DNA of 64,000 nt from Bin5 sp965220715 (GTDB lineage Bacteria > Chloroflexota > Anaerolineae > Caldilineales > Caldilineaceae), in NCBI GenBank assembly GCA_965220715.1, contig OZ244843.1, forward strand, positions 3,596,001 to 3,660,000, read 5' to 3'. A program made the position numbers and the translations under genes. Every line of letters starts with the position of its first letter. Position 1 is the stretch's first letter. The notes beneath the pieces are model-generated. The model did no database searches. It saw only the letters and a program-made list of their open reading frames with translations, and was not told where the DNA came from. This document shows, in pieces, positions 30,332-39,639 of this stretch.

Positions 30332-31693
30332 ATGTCGCTACGTAACTGGTCGGAAAACATTCGATTCTCATCTGCACCGAATTATGCGCCGCAGACCGTG
30401 GAGGAACTGCAGGAGATTGTCAGCGCCAGCCGCAAGGTGAGAGTGCTGGGCGCACGCCATTCATTCAATGACCTTGCCGCAATTGATGGGCAGGCCGGTG
30501 GCGACGCTGCGACACACGAGCCGGTAGAGGAATCTTCGTGGGCATACATTTCATTGGAAAATTTGAACGCGCCGGTTACGTTCGATTCCAGGCGCGGGAC
30601 GGTGACATGCGGGGCGGGAATCACTTACGGGGAACTGTGCCAGCGGATGCACGTTGAAGGCTTGGCGCTACACAATATGGCCTCTCTGCCGCACATTACG
30701 GTTGCAGGAGCGTGCGCGACCGGAACGCACGGTTCGGGCGACGGGAACGGTAATCTTTCGACAGCCGTAGTCGGGCTGGAACTGGTGACGGCAAATGGGG
30801 AGTTGCGTTCGCTCACGCTTGAAGAGGATCGCGATACGTTTGAGGGTGCAGTCGTGGCTTTGGGCGGGCTGGGGGTTGTTACGAGAGTCACTTTGGCGAT
30901 GGAACCGGCTTACTCGATGGAGCAATATGTTTACGAAGATATGCCATCGGTCGAGCTGTATGAACATTTCGATGAGGTCATGTCCAGTGCCTACAGCGTC
31001 AGTCTGTTTCCCGATTGGCAGGATGGGACGGTCAATCAGGTCTGGCTCAAGCACCGCACCGGCCTCTGGCGAGATGCGGCCAGTTCAGATGCAGGGTCGT
31101 CTGCAAACAGTTCAGCTCCTCCAACTGTTGCGGGCCAGGAGGAACTTTACGGTGCGAAGGCAGCGCGAATAGATTTGCACCCGGTAACCAACCTTCAGCC
31201 GGACGGGCTGACAGCGCAAATGGGCGTTCCCGGCCCGTGGCACGACAGGCTGCCACATTTTCGCGTAGACAGCACGCCTGCCAGTGGCGATGAGTTGCAG
31301 ACAGAGTACTTTGTGCCGCGCGTTCACGCGGTTCCGGCGCTGAAGGCGGTGGAGGGCCTTCGGGACCGGTTCGAATCGCTGCTCTGGATTTCGGAAGTCC
31401 GCTCTGTCGCCGCCGACCGGCTGTGGCTGAGCCAAAGCTATAGCACGCCGACCATCGGCATTCACTTTTCCTGGAGAAAGAATTGGCCAGCCTTGCGCCA
31501 ACTTCTGCCGGTGATAGAAGAAGCTCTTACGCCCTTTGAAGTCCGTCCCCACTGGGGCAAGCTGTTCACAATGTCTCCGGCCAGAGTGCAGGCAGGCTTC
31601 CCGAAATTGGAAGAGTTCAGGCAACTACTGCAAACAACAGACCCGGACGGCAAGTTTCGCAACGGCTACTTGGATCGATATGTCTTTGGGTAA
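30332..31693 (+). CDS. FAD-dependent alditol/sugar-lactone oxidase
   Basis: The 453-residue protein has the VAO/PCMH flavin fold. The N-terminal GARHSFND segment holds His43, at the position that covalently carries FAD in alditol oxidases, and PHITVAGACATGTHGSG is the FAD pyrophosphate loop. The C-terminal part has HFSWRKNWPALRQLLPVIEEAL and RPHWGKLF, typical of AldO/xylitol oxidase and arabinonolactone oxidases. It should oxidise a polyol or sugar lactone with oxygen, giving H2O2; the exact substrate is unknown. GGAAGGGAGGG lies upstream of the ATG. Confidence 0.9.
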   Translation: MSLRNWSENIRFSSAPNYAPQTVEELQEIVSASRKVRVLGARHSFNDLAAIDGQAGGDAATHEPVEESSWAYISLENLNAPVTFDSRRGTVTCGAGITYGELCQRMHVEGLALHNMASLPHITVAGACATGTHGSGDGNGNLSTAVVGLELVTANGELRSLTLEEDRDTFEGAVVALGGLGVVTRVTLAMEPAYSMEQYVYEDMPSVELYEHFDEVMSSAYSVSLFPDWQDGTVNQVWLKHRTGLWRDAASSDAGSSANSSAPPTVAGQEELYGAKAARIDLHPVTNLQPDGLTAQMGVPGPWHDRLPHFRVDSTPASGDELQTEYFVPRVHAVPALKAVEGLRDRFESLLWISEVRSVAADRLWLSQSYSTPTIGIHFSWRKNWPALRQLLPVIEEALTPFEVRPHWGKLFTMSPARVQAGFPKLEEFRQLLQTTDPDGKFRNGYLDRYVFG

Positions 31694-31730
31694 TGGATCG
31701 AGAGCGGATGGCGAGCTTATCGGCGGGCGT

Positions 31731-32255
31731 TCAGGAGCCTTTTTGCCGATTGAGAAAGCGGGGCGCGACGAGGAATTGCAGCTCGCAACTGCCCCATTGC
31801 AACTGGCGCCAGCGGGCGATATCCACCTCAAAGTGGGCCAACCCCGCTGACGGGAAGCGCAGGTTCATGCGTCCGTCGGTGCCGGCGCACAAGCCTGAAA
31901 CCAGCTGGGCAACCCCCGGATTGTGACCTACCAAAAGGACATGGCCGGCACTGTCGTGGGTTTCTTGCAGGATGTTTAGCAAGGTGTAGGGAGCGGCGGC
32001 GTAAATGCGGTCGTTCCAGCCGAAATTGCTTGTATAGCCGAGCGATTCGGCGACCTTTTCGGCTGTCTGGCGTGTACGCAACGCTGGAGAAGCCACAATC
32101 CAGTCCGGTTTCTCTTTCACCGTTGCCAGCAGTTGGCATACGCGCTGCAACTGCTTGAGACCGCTCTTTGCCAGCGGGCGGTCGATATCTCCTCCGGAGA
32201 CGCTAGTCTGCTTGGCTTTGGCGTGACGCAGAACTGTCAAGAGTCGGGTGTTCAT
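31731..32255 (-). CDS. SixA-like phosphohistidine phosphatase
   Basis: The start ATG 32255-32253 has GAGGGAAG ten bases upstream and puts the catalytic motif near the N-terminus. The 174-residue protein is a small histidine phosphatase: VLRHAKA holds Arg10 and His11 (RHA as in SixA, not RHG), ASPALRTRQTAE is the second motif and LLVGHNPG holds the second His. SixA removes phosphate from histidine of phosphotransfer proteins. It is convergent with the oxidase gene. No partner kinase is nearby. Confidence 0.9.
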   Translation of the reverse strand: MNTRLLTVLRHAKAKQTSVSGGDIDRPLAKSGLKQLQRVCQLLATVKEKPDWIVASPALRTRQTAEKVAESLGYTSNFGWNDRIYAAAPYTLLNILQETHDSAGHVLLVGHNPGVAQLVSGLCAGTDGRMNLRFPSAGLAHFEVDIARWRQLQWGSCELQFLVAPRFLNRQKGS

Positions 32256-32367
32256 GGCATCGACTTCCCTCATGGCAAAGGCAAGGGCATACAAGAGTGC
32301 CGTTGCAAGCGCCTGCTCATTTTAGACGGAAAGGCCGAGGGAAGTCAAGAGGTTTTTGCGAATGGGT

Positions 32368-33240
32368 CAGGGCAAACGCATCTTTATTCGGACGCCAAAA
32401 TAGCCGACGGAGGGCGCCCACAAGGGGCGCCCCTACCAATTGTCTTCTGCAGGGGTTATGCTGTGAGGAGGGCGTCCATAAGAGGGGGCCCTACCAATTG
32501 TCTTCTCTCGGGGTTATGTTGTGAGGAAGGCGCCCACAAGGGGGGGCCCAACCGATTGTCTTCTTTCGGCGTTATGCCTAGAGAAGGGCACCCACAAGGG
32601 GCGCCCCTACCGATTGTCTTCTTTCGGCGTTATGCCTAGAGGAGGGCACCAACAAGGGGTGCCCCTACAATTGGCTTCTCTGGGCGTTATGCCTAGAGGA
32701 GGGCACCCACAAGGGGAGCCCCTACCGATTGTCTTCTTTCGGCGTTATGCCTAGAGGAGGGCACCAACAAGGGGTGCCCCTACAATTGTCTTCTCTGGGC
32801 GTTATGCCTAGAGGAGGGCACCCACAAGGGGAGCCCCTACCGATTGTCTTCTTTCGGCGTTATGCCTAGAGGAGGGCACCCACAAGGGGAGCCCCTACCG
32901 ATTGTCTTCTTTCGGCGTTATGCCTAGAGGAGGGCACCCACAAGGGGAGCCCCTACCGATTGTCTTCTTTCGGCGTTGTGCCTGGAGGAGGGCACCCACA
33001 AGGGGAGCCCCTACCGATTGTCTTCTTTCGGCGTTGTGCCTGGAGGAGGGCGCCCACAAGGGGAGCCCCTACCAATTGTCTTTTCTCGGGGTTGTGCCTA
33101 GAGGAGGGCACCCACAAGGGGAGCCCCTACCAATTGTCTTTTCTCGGGGTTGTGCCTAGAGGAGGGCACCCACAAGGGGGGTTCCTACCCGACTCAGGCA
33201 GGGTCACGTGGTTTTGTCCCAATTTGATGCGATTGCCCTG
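32368..33240. mobile_element. MITE-like element, copy E (14 hairpin units)
   Basis: The 873-bp element starts CAGGGCAAACGCATC and ends GATGCGATTGCCCTG. Flanks GCGAATGGGT (32358-32367) and GCAAATAGGT (33242-33251) match 8/10 but with one extra base on the right, so this may be an older insertion. Borders match the other copies (TTCGGACGCCAAAATAGCC; CAGGCAGGGTCACGTGG). The interior is a 14-unit array. Long open frames across it are by-products of the repeat period and are not genes. Confidence 0.78.
32409..33190. repeat. 58-bp hairpin repeat array, 14 units
   Basis: Units start at 32409, 32467, 32525, 32583, 32641, 32698, 32756, 32813, 32871, 32929, 32987, 33045, 33103 and 33161, with steps of 57 or 58 bases. 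Many units here read GGGCACCC with GGGGAGCCCC, which breaks one pair of the stem, unlike the array at 27916. The run of units from 32871 is nearly identical. A two-unit block (32641-32755) recurs at 32756-32870. Confidence 0.9.
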
Positions 33241-33456
33241 GGCAAATAGGTGAAGTTCAAGAATAGGGTGGGAAATAGGTCTGCTTCTGGTCAGTTAAAC
33301 AGGCTGCGTGCAGGACTGCCGTGATCCCAGTGGGAAGTCCCCAGGTCTGTTGTACATCCGAGCCATTCTCTGTTTGCCCGCGTGCGGGGAACATATATAC
33401 TGGTTGCATTCAATCCATTAACGCCTTCAACCAAGTTCGAAAAGGAGACTTGCGAG

Positions 33457-34395
33457 GTGGACAGGAAACCGAAGATCGCCGTGGTCGGCGCCGGTGCAAT
33501 GGGATGTCTGTTTGGGGGTCTGCTGGCCGAAGGAGGGCTGGATGTAACCCTGGTCGACGTATTGCAGGAGCACGTAGACCGCATTAACCGGGATGGACTT
33601 CGCATTGTCGGGTATGGAGGCGACCGAAGCATCCCCGTTCGCGCCACGACCGAACCCAGCGGCCTGCCAGCGGTGGATGTTCTCTTTGTGCAGTGCAAGG
33701 CGCCGTATACGAAGGAGGCTGTCAGACGGGTTCTTCACCTGCTGCGCGACGACAGCGTTGCCATCAGCTTTCAAAACGGTCTTGGCAATGAAGAGAACAT
33801 CGGCGAAGTAGTTGGCATGGAGCGTGTGTTGGGCGGGACGACGGCGCAGGGCGCGGCGGTGGAAGGGCCTGGGGCGGTGCGAAACTTTGGCAATTTGCCC
33901 ACGCATATCGGTGAAATGGGAGGGGGCATCAGCGAGAGGGCGCAGCGAATTGCGGCCGCGCTTGACAGAGCAGGTCTGCAAACAACAGCCGTGCCGGACA
34001 TTCGCCAGGCGATTTGGAAGAAGCTGCTGGCCAATATTGCTATCAGCCCCACGTCTGCCATCACAAACATGACGATCAAGCAGGTGTTTGCAGTACCTGA
34101 ATTGAGAGAAACAGCATTTGAGGCGTTGGACGAGGCGGTCGAGGTGGCGCGGGCTGAAGGCGTGGAATTGAACGCGGCTGAGACCCGTGAGGTGATAGAT
34201 CAGATTGCCGGCCCGACAGGCACGGGCGACAATAAGTCCAGCCTGTGTGTGGATATTATCAACCGGCGTCCCTGCGAGATCGATGTGATAAGCGGCGCGG
34301 TAGTCCAGTTGGGCCGCAAGCATGACATTCCCACCCCTGTCAACAAGACGTTGGTTGCTGCGGTGAAGGCGCTTGAAAGCCACTATTTGAATTGA
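33457..34395 (+). CDS. Ketopantoate reductase-like (ApbA/PanE) oxidoreductase
   Basis: The proposed GTG start at 33457 has AAGGAGA ten bases upstream and gives 312 residues. The N-terminus shows the NADP-binding VVGAGAMGCLFG at 9-20. FVQCKAPYTKEAV carries a conserved Lys near residue 70, SFQNGLGNEE is the Asn motif near 97, and IWKKLLANIAISPTSAI near 180 holds the catalytic Lys. The family reduces 2-ketopantoate to pantoate in coenzyme A synthesis, but many paralogues act on other keto acids. Because a CoA transferase follows six bases downstream, a catabolic substrate is equally possible. Confidence 0.88.
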   Translation: MDRKPKIAVVGAGAMGCLFGGLLAEGGLDVTLVDVLQEHVDRINRDGLRIVGYGGDRSIPVRATTEPSGLPAVDVLFVQCKAPYTKEAVRRVLHLLRDDSVAISFQNGLGNEENIGEVVGMERVLGGTTAQGAAVEGPGAVRNFGNLPTHIGEMGGGISERAQRIAAALDRAGLQTTAVPDIRQAIWKKLLANIAISPTSAITNMTIKQVFAVPELRETAFEALDEAVEVARAEGVELNAAETREVIDQIAGPTGTGDNKSSLCVDIINRRPCEIDVISGAVVQLGRKHDIPTPVNKTLVAAVKALESHYLN

Positions 34396-34401
34396 TACCC
34401 G

Positions 34402-35949
34402 ATGAGAAACAAGGTGATGGAGGCCCAGGAGGCCGCGGCGCTGGTCCCTGATGGCGCTACTCTGGGTACGGTTGGCGGGGGAGGCGGTTTAGTGGAGGCC
34501 GACGCCCTTTTGGCTGCAATAGAGGAGCGCTTTCTCTCGACCGGTGCGCCAAGAGGTCTGCGCGTCATTCACTCGCTTGGTATCGGCGACCGTGATCGTC
34601 GCGGACTCAACCGGCTGGCTTATGAGGGGCTGGTGAAAAAGGTGATTGGCGGCCATTGGATTTGGTCGCCGCGCATGCAGGCGCTGGCCCGGGAGGAAAA
34701 AATCGAGGCCTACGTACTGCCCGCCGGTGTCACGGCACAGCTGATGCGGGAGATAGGCGCGGGGAGGCCCGGGCTGATAACGCATGTCGGCCTGGGCACT
34801 TTCGTCGATCCTCGCCAGGACGGCGGTCGCATGAACGGGTCGGCCCAGGATATTCTGGTGGAGTTAATAGAAATCGATGGTCGGACACTTCTGCGTTACA
34901 AGCCATTCCCTGTGGATGTGGCAGTGCTGCGAGGCAGTTACGCCGATGCCGACGGCAACATCAGCATGGAGGAGGAGCCGGCAAATCTGGAGGCTTTTGC
35001 CATGGCCCTGGCCGCACATAACAGTGGCGGCGTGGTACTTGTCCAGGTACGGGGCCTGGTGGAACAAGGCCGGATTCCGGCGCGGCAGGTGCGTATCCCC
35101 GGAGCGCTCGTGGATGCAGTGGTAGTAGTTCCCGAACAGCCCCAATGCCATGCCTTCTTCTATGATCCCTCGATCTCCGGCCAGCTGCAGGAGAAAGCGA
35201 TCGCGGACGGAGGCCAACAAGATCGGATTCCAGAGAGTGAAATTTCTGGCCCACGGGCACTTATCGCCTACAGGGCCACGCGGGAGCTTTACGAAAACGC
35301 AGTGGTCAACTTCGGATTCGGCATTCCCGATGGGGTTGCAAAATTGGTGGCGGCCCGCGGCGAAACCAACCGGTACTACCAGACGATAGAACACGGCACT
35401 TACGGGGGAGAGCTTCTCGACGGAGTCCTATTTGGCTTTGCCCGCAATGCCAGTTGCATGATCGATTCCCCTTCCCAGTTCGATTTGTATGGTGGGGGCG
35501 GGTTGGACATTGCCTTTCTCGGCTTCGGCGAGATGGACAGGAATGGCGATGTCAACGTCTCGCGACTGGGCGGTGTTACGGTTGGTCCTGGGGGTTTCAT
35601 AGACATTGCGCAAACGGCCCGCAAGGTTGTCTTCTGCGGCACGTTCGAGGCCAAAGGAGCAGATTATTACATTGACGACGAGAGCATCTCGATCAGGCGG
35701 TATGGACAGGTAAGGAAGTTGGTGGAGGAGGTCGATCAGATCACATTCAGCGGGGGCCAGGCGATGGCAAGCGGGCAGAAGGTGCTTTGTATAACCGAGC
35801 GCGCGGTCTTTGAATTGACGCCTGGCGGTATGTGCTTACGTGAACTTGCGCCCGGCATCGATCTCCAGGCAGATGTGCTGGACCGTATGGGATTTGCGCC
35901 AATTGTGCCTGCCGACGTCTTGACGATGCCATTCATGGCCGGCGGCTGA
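34402..35949 (+). CDS. Family I CoA transferase (acetate/ketoacid type)
   Basis: The 515-residue protein is a fused alpha-beta family I CoA transferase like YdiF and propionate CoA transferase. The N-terminal half has AALVPDGATLGTVGGGGG and the GRMNGSAQD region. The C-terminal half contains NFGFGIPDGVA and TIEHGTYGG, whose Glu330 is the expected CoA-thioester-forming residue, and GGGGLDIAFLGFGEMDRNGD. It moves CoA between short-chain acids. The start is ATG six bases after the reductase stop, without a clear ribosome-binding site, suggesting coupling. Confidence 0.92.
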   Translation: MRNKVMEAQEAAALVPDGATLGTVGGGGGLVEADALLAAIEERFLSTGAPRGLRVIHSLGIGDRDRRGLNRLAYEGLVKKVIGGHWIWSPRMQALAREEKIEAYVLPAGVTAQLMREIGAGRPGLITHVGLGTFVDPRQDGGRMNGSAQDILVELIEIDGRTLLRYKPFPVDVAVLRGSYADADGNISMEEEPANLEAFAMALAAHNSGGVVLVQVRGLVEQGRIPARQVRIPGALVDAVVVVPEQPQCHAFFYDPSISGQLQEKAIADGGQQDRIPESEISGPRALIAYRATRELYENAVVNFGFGIPDGVAKLVAARGETNRYYQTIEHGTYGGELLDGVLFGFARNASCMIDSPSQFDLYGGGGLDIAFLGFGEMDRNGDVNVSRLGGVTVGPGGFIDIAQTARKVVFCGTFEAKGADYYIDDESISIRRYGQVRKLVEEVDQITFSGGQAMASGQKVLCITERAVFELTPGGMCLRELAPGIDLQADVLDRMGFAPIVPADVLTMPFMAGG

Positions 35950-36009
35950 GGGTCATGCCGTCGGCCCCATGTTCGCTTGGAACGAAAATCAGATCACAAG
36001 AGAGGTCTT

Positions 36010-37035
36010 ATGCAGCCCGACTCGACCAATGCAGGGGGGAATGACAATTCCCAGACTGATATGCCCGATATGCCGCCTCCACCCAGTTTTGCCGATGTGC
36101 TGGCAGCGCAAACTGTGTTGCGCCGCTATCTGGCCCCGACGCCATTGCACAACTACCCTGTTTTGGACGCGGCCACGGGCGCCGAGGTCTGGGTGAAGCA
36201 CGAAAACTATCTGCCCATCGGTGCGTTCAAGCTACGGGGGGGCATCTACTTTATGGAAGGGTTGTCCGCCGAACAACGTAACCAGGGAGTCGTGACTGCG
36301 TCGACTGGCAATCACGGCCAGTCAGTTGCTTATGCTGCCCGCCTGTTCGGCGCCAAGGCAGTAATCGCCGTGCCCGAAAATGCCAATCCAGTCAAATTGG
36401 AGGCGATGCGGGCTAACGGCGCCGATGTACGACTTTTCGGTTCCGACTTTGAGGAAGCCAAGAAGCATGGTGAAAAGGTCGCTTCTGAAGAAGGACTGCA
36501 ATTCATCTCGTCGGGTGATGAACCCGCCTTGATCGCCGGTGTGGCGACACACACACTGGAGATCATGCAGGAGAAGCCCGACATCGACGCCATCATTGTG
36601 CCGGTTGGCGGAGGAAGCGGCGCGTCCGGTGCTTCGATCGTTGCAAAGAGGGTGAACCCTAGCATCCGGACAGTGGCAGTCTGCGCAGAGGCCTCCCCTG
36701 CCGCTTATCTTGCGTGGCGGGACAGGGCATGGCGTGAAGCCCCCAATCGGACGGCCGCCGAGGGGCTGGCAACGGGAGCGCCATTCATGTTGCCTCAGAC
36801 GATCCTATGGGATTTGCTGGATGATTTTGTTATGGTATCGGAGCAGGAGATGTTCGTCGCGGTGCGAATGTACCTGGAAAAGGCGAAGACGCTAGCTGAA
36901 CCGGCGGGCGCTTCGCCGTTGGCGGCGCTGCTGCGTCTCCGTGACGAACTGGCTGGCAAGAAGGTGGCGCTCGTCCTCAGCGGCGGCAACATTTCGCCGG
37001 AGCAGTTGCGGGCAGTCTTGGATTCTACCAGTTGA
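36010..37035 (+). CDS. Threonine dehydratase / serine racemase-like PLP enzyme
   Basis: I use ATG 36010, behind AGAGAGG, giving 341 residues. It is a fold type II PLP enzyme. ENYLPIGAFKLRGG holds Lys74, the Schiff-base residue. STGNHGQSVAYAA binds the substrate carboxylate, VPVGGGSGASG is the phosphate-binding Gly loop, and VLSGGNIS closes the ring-binding end. There is no C-terminal ACT regulatory domain, so it matches the short catabolic type (TdcB or serine/threonine dehydratases) that turns threonine or serine to 2-oxo acids. Gene order with a CoA transferase suggests amino-acid or 2-oxo-acid breakdown. Confidence 0.9.
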   Translation: MQPDSTNAGGNDNSQTDMPDMPPPPSFADVLAAQTVLRRYLAPTPLHNYPVLDAATGAEVWVKHENYLPIGAFKLRGGIYFMEGLSAEQRNQGVVTASTGNHGQSVAYAARLFGAKAVIAVPENANPVKLEAMRANGADVRLFGSDFEEAKKHGEKVASEEGLQFISSGDEPALIAGVATHTLEIMQEKPDIDAIIVPVGGGSGASGASIVAKRVNPSIRTVAVCAEASPAAYLAWRDRAWREAPNRTAAEGLATGAPFMLPQTILWDLLDDFVMVSEQEMFVAVRMYLEKAKTLAEPAGASPLAALLRLRDELAGKKVALVLSGGNISPEQLRAVLDSTS

Positions 37036-37052
37036 GCAGGTGTTGCGTTGGT

Positions 37053-37940
37053 CTACGCCTCTGTAGAATGGGAGTCGAAATCCTCTGACTTTGCATCGAC
37101 GTCGTCATACCCCTGCAGCAAATGGCGAAGGGCGGCAACGTCTTTTTCCTCGATGAACTGGTGCAGTGTGCGGTTGTCTTCCAATAGTGTCTGCCCGAGC
37201 TGGCTCTGGGCAAACATGCGCAAATCCTCTTCCAGGGGATCGGTAATGTGGTGATCGGAGACGATCTTGCCATCCTGCATTCGCAGGATGCGTTGTGTTG
37301 CCTGGGCAACACGGCGGTCGTGGGTCACCACTACAATTGAGGTTCCCTGGCTGTGGTTCAGTTCGCCGAGTTGAGCCATGATTTCTTCGCTGCTCTGGCT
37401 ATCCAGCGAGCCGCTGGGTTCATCGGCCAGGATTAATGCTGGATTGTTGGCAAGGGAACGCGCGACCGCAACGCGTTGGCGCTGTCCTCCCGACAGCTGA
37501 CCGGGCAAATGGTCGCGGCGGTCGCCAAGGTTTACCAGTTCCAGGAGATGGGCGGCCCGCTCTTTGCGCTCGTTGCGGCTGTTAATCTGGCCTTGCAGAG
37601 GCACTTCGACGTTTTCTTGCGCTGTCATTGTCGGTAACAGATTGTGCAATTGGAAAACGAATCCGACTGTTTGCGCGCGAAATCGGTCCACATTCTTCAG
37701 TTGGGACAGGTCCTCGCCCGCTACCCAAACTTTCCCCTCGGACGGTTGGTCGAGCGCGCCGAGCATATTCAACAACGTACTCTTACCGCAACCGCTGGGC
37801 CCCATGACGGCTACAAATTCACCTGTTTGCACTTCGACTGATAGCCCGTCGAGTGCACGTACGGCTGTTTCGTCGCTGCCGTATATCTTGGTTACCTTTT
37901 CTGCGCGGATGATCGGATGGCCGGCTGTTTGTTTTACCAT
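37053..37940 (-). CDS. MacB/LolD-type ABC transporter ATPase
   Basis: The 295-residue protein has Walker A GPSGCGKS at 47-54, signature LSGGQ at 149-153, Walker B LILADEP at 169-175 and a VVTHDRR His switch. The NLLPTMTAQENVEVPL segment is typical of the MacB/LolD/FtsE group. After residue 225 it has a 70-residue extension of acidic, helical sequence that usual LolD proteins lack. It belongs to the permease and HlyD-like genes upstream, although a 285-base gap without a recognisable gene separates it from the HlyD gene. It is convergent with the dehydratase. Confidence 0.93.
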   Translation of the reverse strand: MVKQTAGHPIIRAEKVTKIYGSDETAVRALDGLSVEVQTGEFVAVMGPSGCGKSTLLNMLGALDQPSEGKVWVAGEDLSQLKNVDRFRAQTVGFVFQLHNLLPTMTAQENVEVPLQGQINSRNERKERAAHLLELVNLGDRRDHLPGQLSGGQRQRVAVARSLANNPALILADEPSGSLDSQSSEEIMAQLGELNHSQGTSIVVVTHDRRVAQATQRILRMQDGKIVSDHHITDPLEEDLRMFAQSQLGQTLLEDNRTLHQFIEEKDVAALRHLLQGYDDVDAKSEDFDSHSTEA

Positions 37941-38225
37941 AGTTGGTGACTGCTAATTTGCCACAAGTCAGCGGTACTGGCGTGTGCCAATATTGTGATT
38001 ATCCAAGCCCCGAAAAATCAGCCGTTTTGGGTCTCCAGCTTCCTCAGTCGTTGCTGGCTGTAAAGGACCATAGAGGTCAGAGATGGCAAAATTCTGGGCT
38101 GCATTCCTTCCTTCGTCCAGCAGCAAGCCGGCAACTCTCTTCCATTCCTGACCTTGCATGGAGTCGTTCTACAGGCCATGCTATTGGGCGGCGGAAAAGA
38201 GTCCTGTGTCAGCCGCCCCCGGAAA

Positions 38226-39578
38226 CTACTGCAGGGGCGAGGCGAGGATATTGACGAAGGCGGTCATACCCCAGCGCAAGTTTTCGTCCAATTGCGGAAC
38301 TTCTACGTGAACGGTGAAGTTTGTGCTGCCCCTGTCGGTGGTGCTGACCGGGGCGATGTGCGTAATTATGCCGTCGAAGATTTGATCCGGCAGTGAGTCG
38401 AAAGTGACTTCCACCTCCTGCCCGTTCTGCAACCGGACAACGTCGGTTTCGCGCAGATCGGTCGTCTCCACGTGCATATCGCCGGTATCGCCCAAGAGGA
38501 CGAGCAACTGACCTGGAGAAACCAGTTCGCCTTTCCGTACGAGGACAGCTCCGACTTGCCCGGAAAACGGGGCCACGATTTGGGTCTGGCCGACATGGGC
38601 TTGGGAGCTGGCCAGTTGCGCATTCGCGGTGACGATGCGAGCCTGCGAGACGGCGATATCTTCAGGCGATGCGCCTTCTTTGAATCTGCGCAGGTTCGCG
38701 TGGGCGCTTGCCAGCGAGGCCTGGGCGGACTGCACGCCTGCTTCGGCCGCAGGAGTCTGGCTTTCGGCCATCGCGACGCGTGATTGGGCCTCCTGAATCC
38801 GTGAACGGGACACGGCCAACTGTTGCTCGTTGGCCCCCTGGGTGGCAACGGCAAACTCGGCCTGGGCTGCCTGAAGCGACTTGGTGGCCTGCTGCAACAG
38901 CAACGCTTCCAGGCGAGTACTGCCGATGCTGGGATCACCACGCACGGCGTTGTAGGCAGCTTCGGCATGGTCCAGGGCGGCCTGGGCGACTTCGACGCGG
39001 GCGGCGGCTGCAGCCCGTTCTGCCTCAGTGGGACCGCTGGCCAGTTCGTTAAACTGTTCATTGGTGATCAGAACTTCGACTTCGTAAAACTCGACTGTCT
39101 TTTGCGTCTCCAGTAACCTGCCGGCGGCGAGGGAGACCTGCGCTTCTGCCGTGGCTACGCCGGCTGCGGCGGCAGCGATTTCTGCTTCACTGGCGCCCGA
39201 AAGCAACTTTGCGTGGGCCGCTTCGGCTTCCGCAAGGGTAGCGGCCGCGACTTTGACCTGGCTCTCTGCTGCCGGGTTGTTGAGTTGTACAAGCATTTCT
39301 CCGGCTTCAACCCAGTCGCCCTCTTTGACGTGCAGCGTCTGCACAATGCCCCCTTGCAGGGAAGCCAAATTGGCCCATGCGGTGGGAAGCAGTTTGCCTG
39401 AGGCCCAGATAACCGACTCCAGCTCGGCGCCAGCTTCCTCTATGGCATCGGCCTCCGCAGTCTCGCTTGAAGAGTCGGCGTTCTGGGGAAGTAGAGAGGG
39501 GTCGACGAAGGTTACGTAGGCCCAGGCACCGGCTCCAAGCAGGATGACCAGTCCCAGAAGAATCCATACTCGTTTCAT
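38226..39578 (-). CDS. HlyD/MacA-like efflux adaptor
   Basis: I start at ATG 39578-39576, giving 450 residues; a GTG 15 bases upstream is the alternative. A signal-anchor helix (WILLGLVILLGAGAWAYVTF) is followed by a biotinyl-lipoyl half-motif (LQGGIVQTLHVKEGDWVEAGEMLVQL in two adjoining strands). Next is a very Ala/Glu/Gln-rich coiled coil at about 90-310, then the second lipoyl half (IVAPFSGQVGAVLVRKGELV) and a beta-barrel domain. This is the adaptor that links an inner-membrane exporter to the outside. The permease gene is 61 bases upstream. Confidence 0.93.
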   Translation of the reverse strand: MKRVWILLGLVILLGAGAWAYVTFVDPSLLPQNADSSSETAEADAIEEAGAELESVIWASGKLLPTAWANLASLQGGIVQTLHVKEGDWVEAGEMLVQLNNPAAESQVKVAAATLAEAEAAHAKLLSGASEAEIAAAAAGVATAEAQVSLAAGRLLETQKTVEFYEVEVLITNEQFNELASGPTEAERAAAAARVEVAQAALDHAEAAYNAVRGDPSIGSTRLEALLLQQATKSLQAAQAEFAVATQGANEQQLAVSRSRIQEAQSRVAMAESQTPAAEAGVQSAQASLASAHANLRRFKEGASPEDIAVSQARIVTANAQLASSQAHVGQTQIVAPFSGQVGAVLVRKGELVSPGQLLVLLGDTGDMHVETTDLRETDVVRLQNGQEVEVTFDSLPDQIFDGIITHIAPVSTTDRGSTNFTVHVEVPQLDENLRWGMTAFVNILASPLQ

Positions 39579-39639
39579 AGTTTCTAATACCACCTAAAAA
39601 GGCGTCCGCCAGTTTCAGGACAATGTCCGATACTTCTTT

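Noticed and set aside
27875..33240. CRISPR array
   Set aside because: Repeats and spacers are not distinct: the whole 58-base unit, including the part between hairpins, is repeated. There are no cas genes.
32297..33253. Several long open frames across the 58-bp repeat array that translate to repetitive Gly/Pro-rich proteins
   Set aside because: They arise because the repeat period lacks stops in some frames; they occur in more than one frame, lack ribosome-binding sites and follow the DNA repeat exactly.
37941..38225. Possible small gene between the ATPase and adaptor genes (63-residue frame at 37968-38159)
   Set aside because: There is no start signal and the composition is not protein-like; the region is treated as untranslated spacer.
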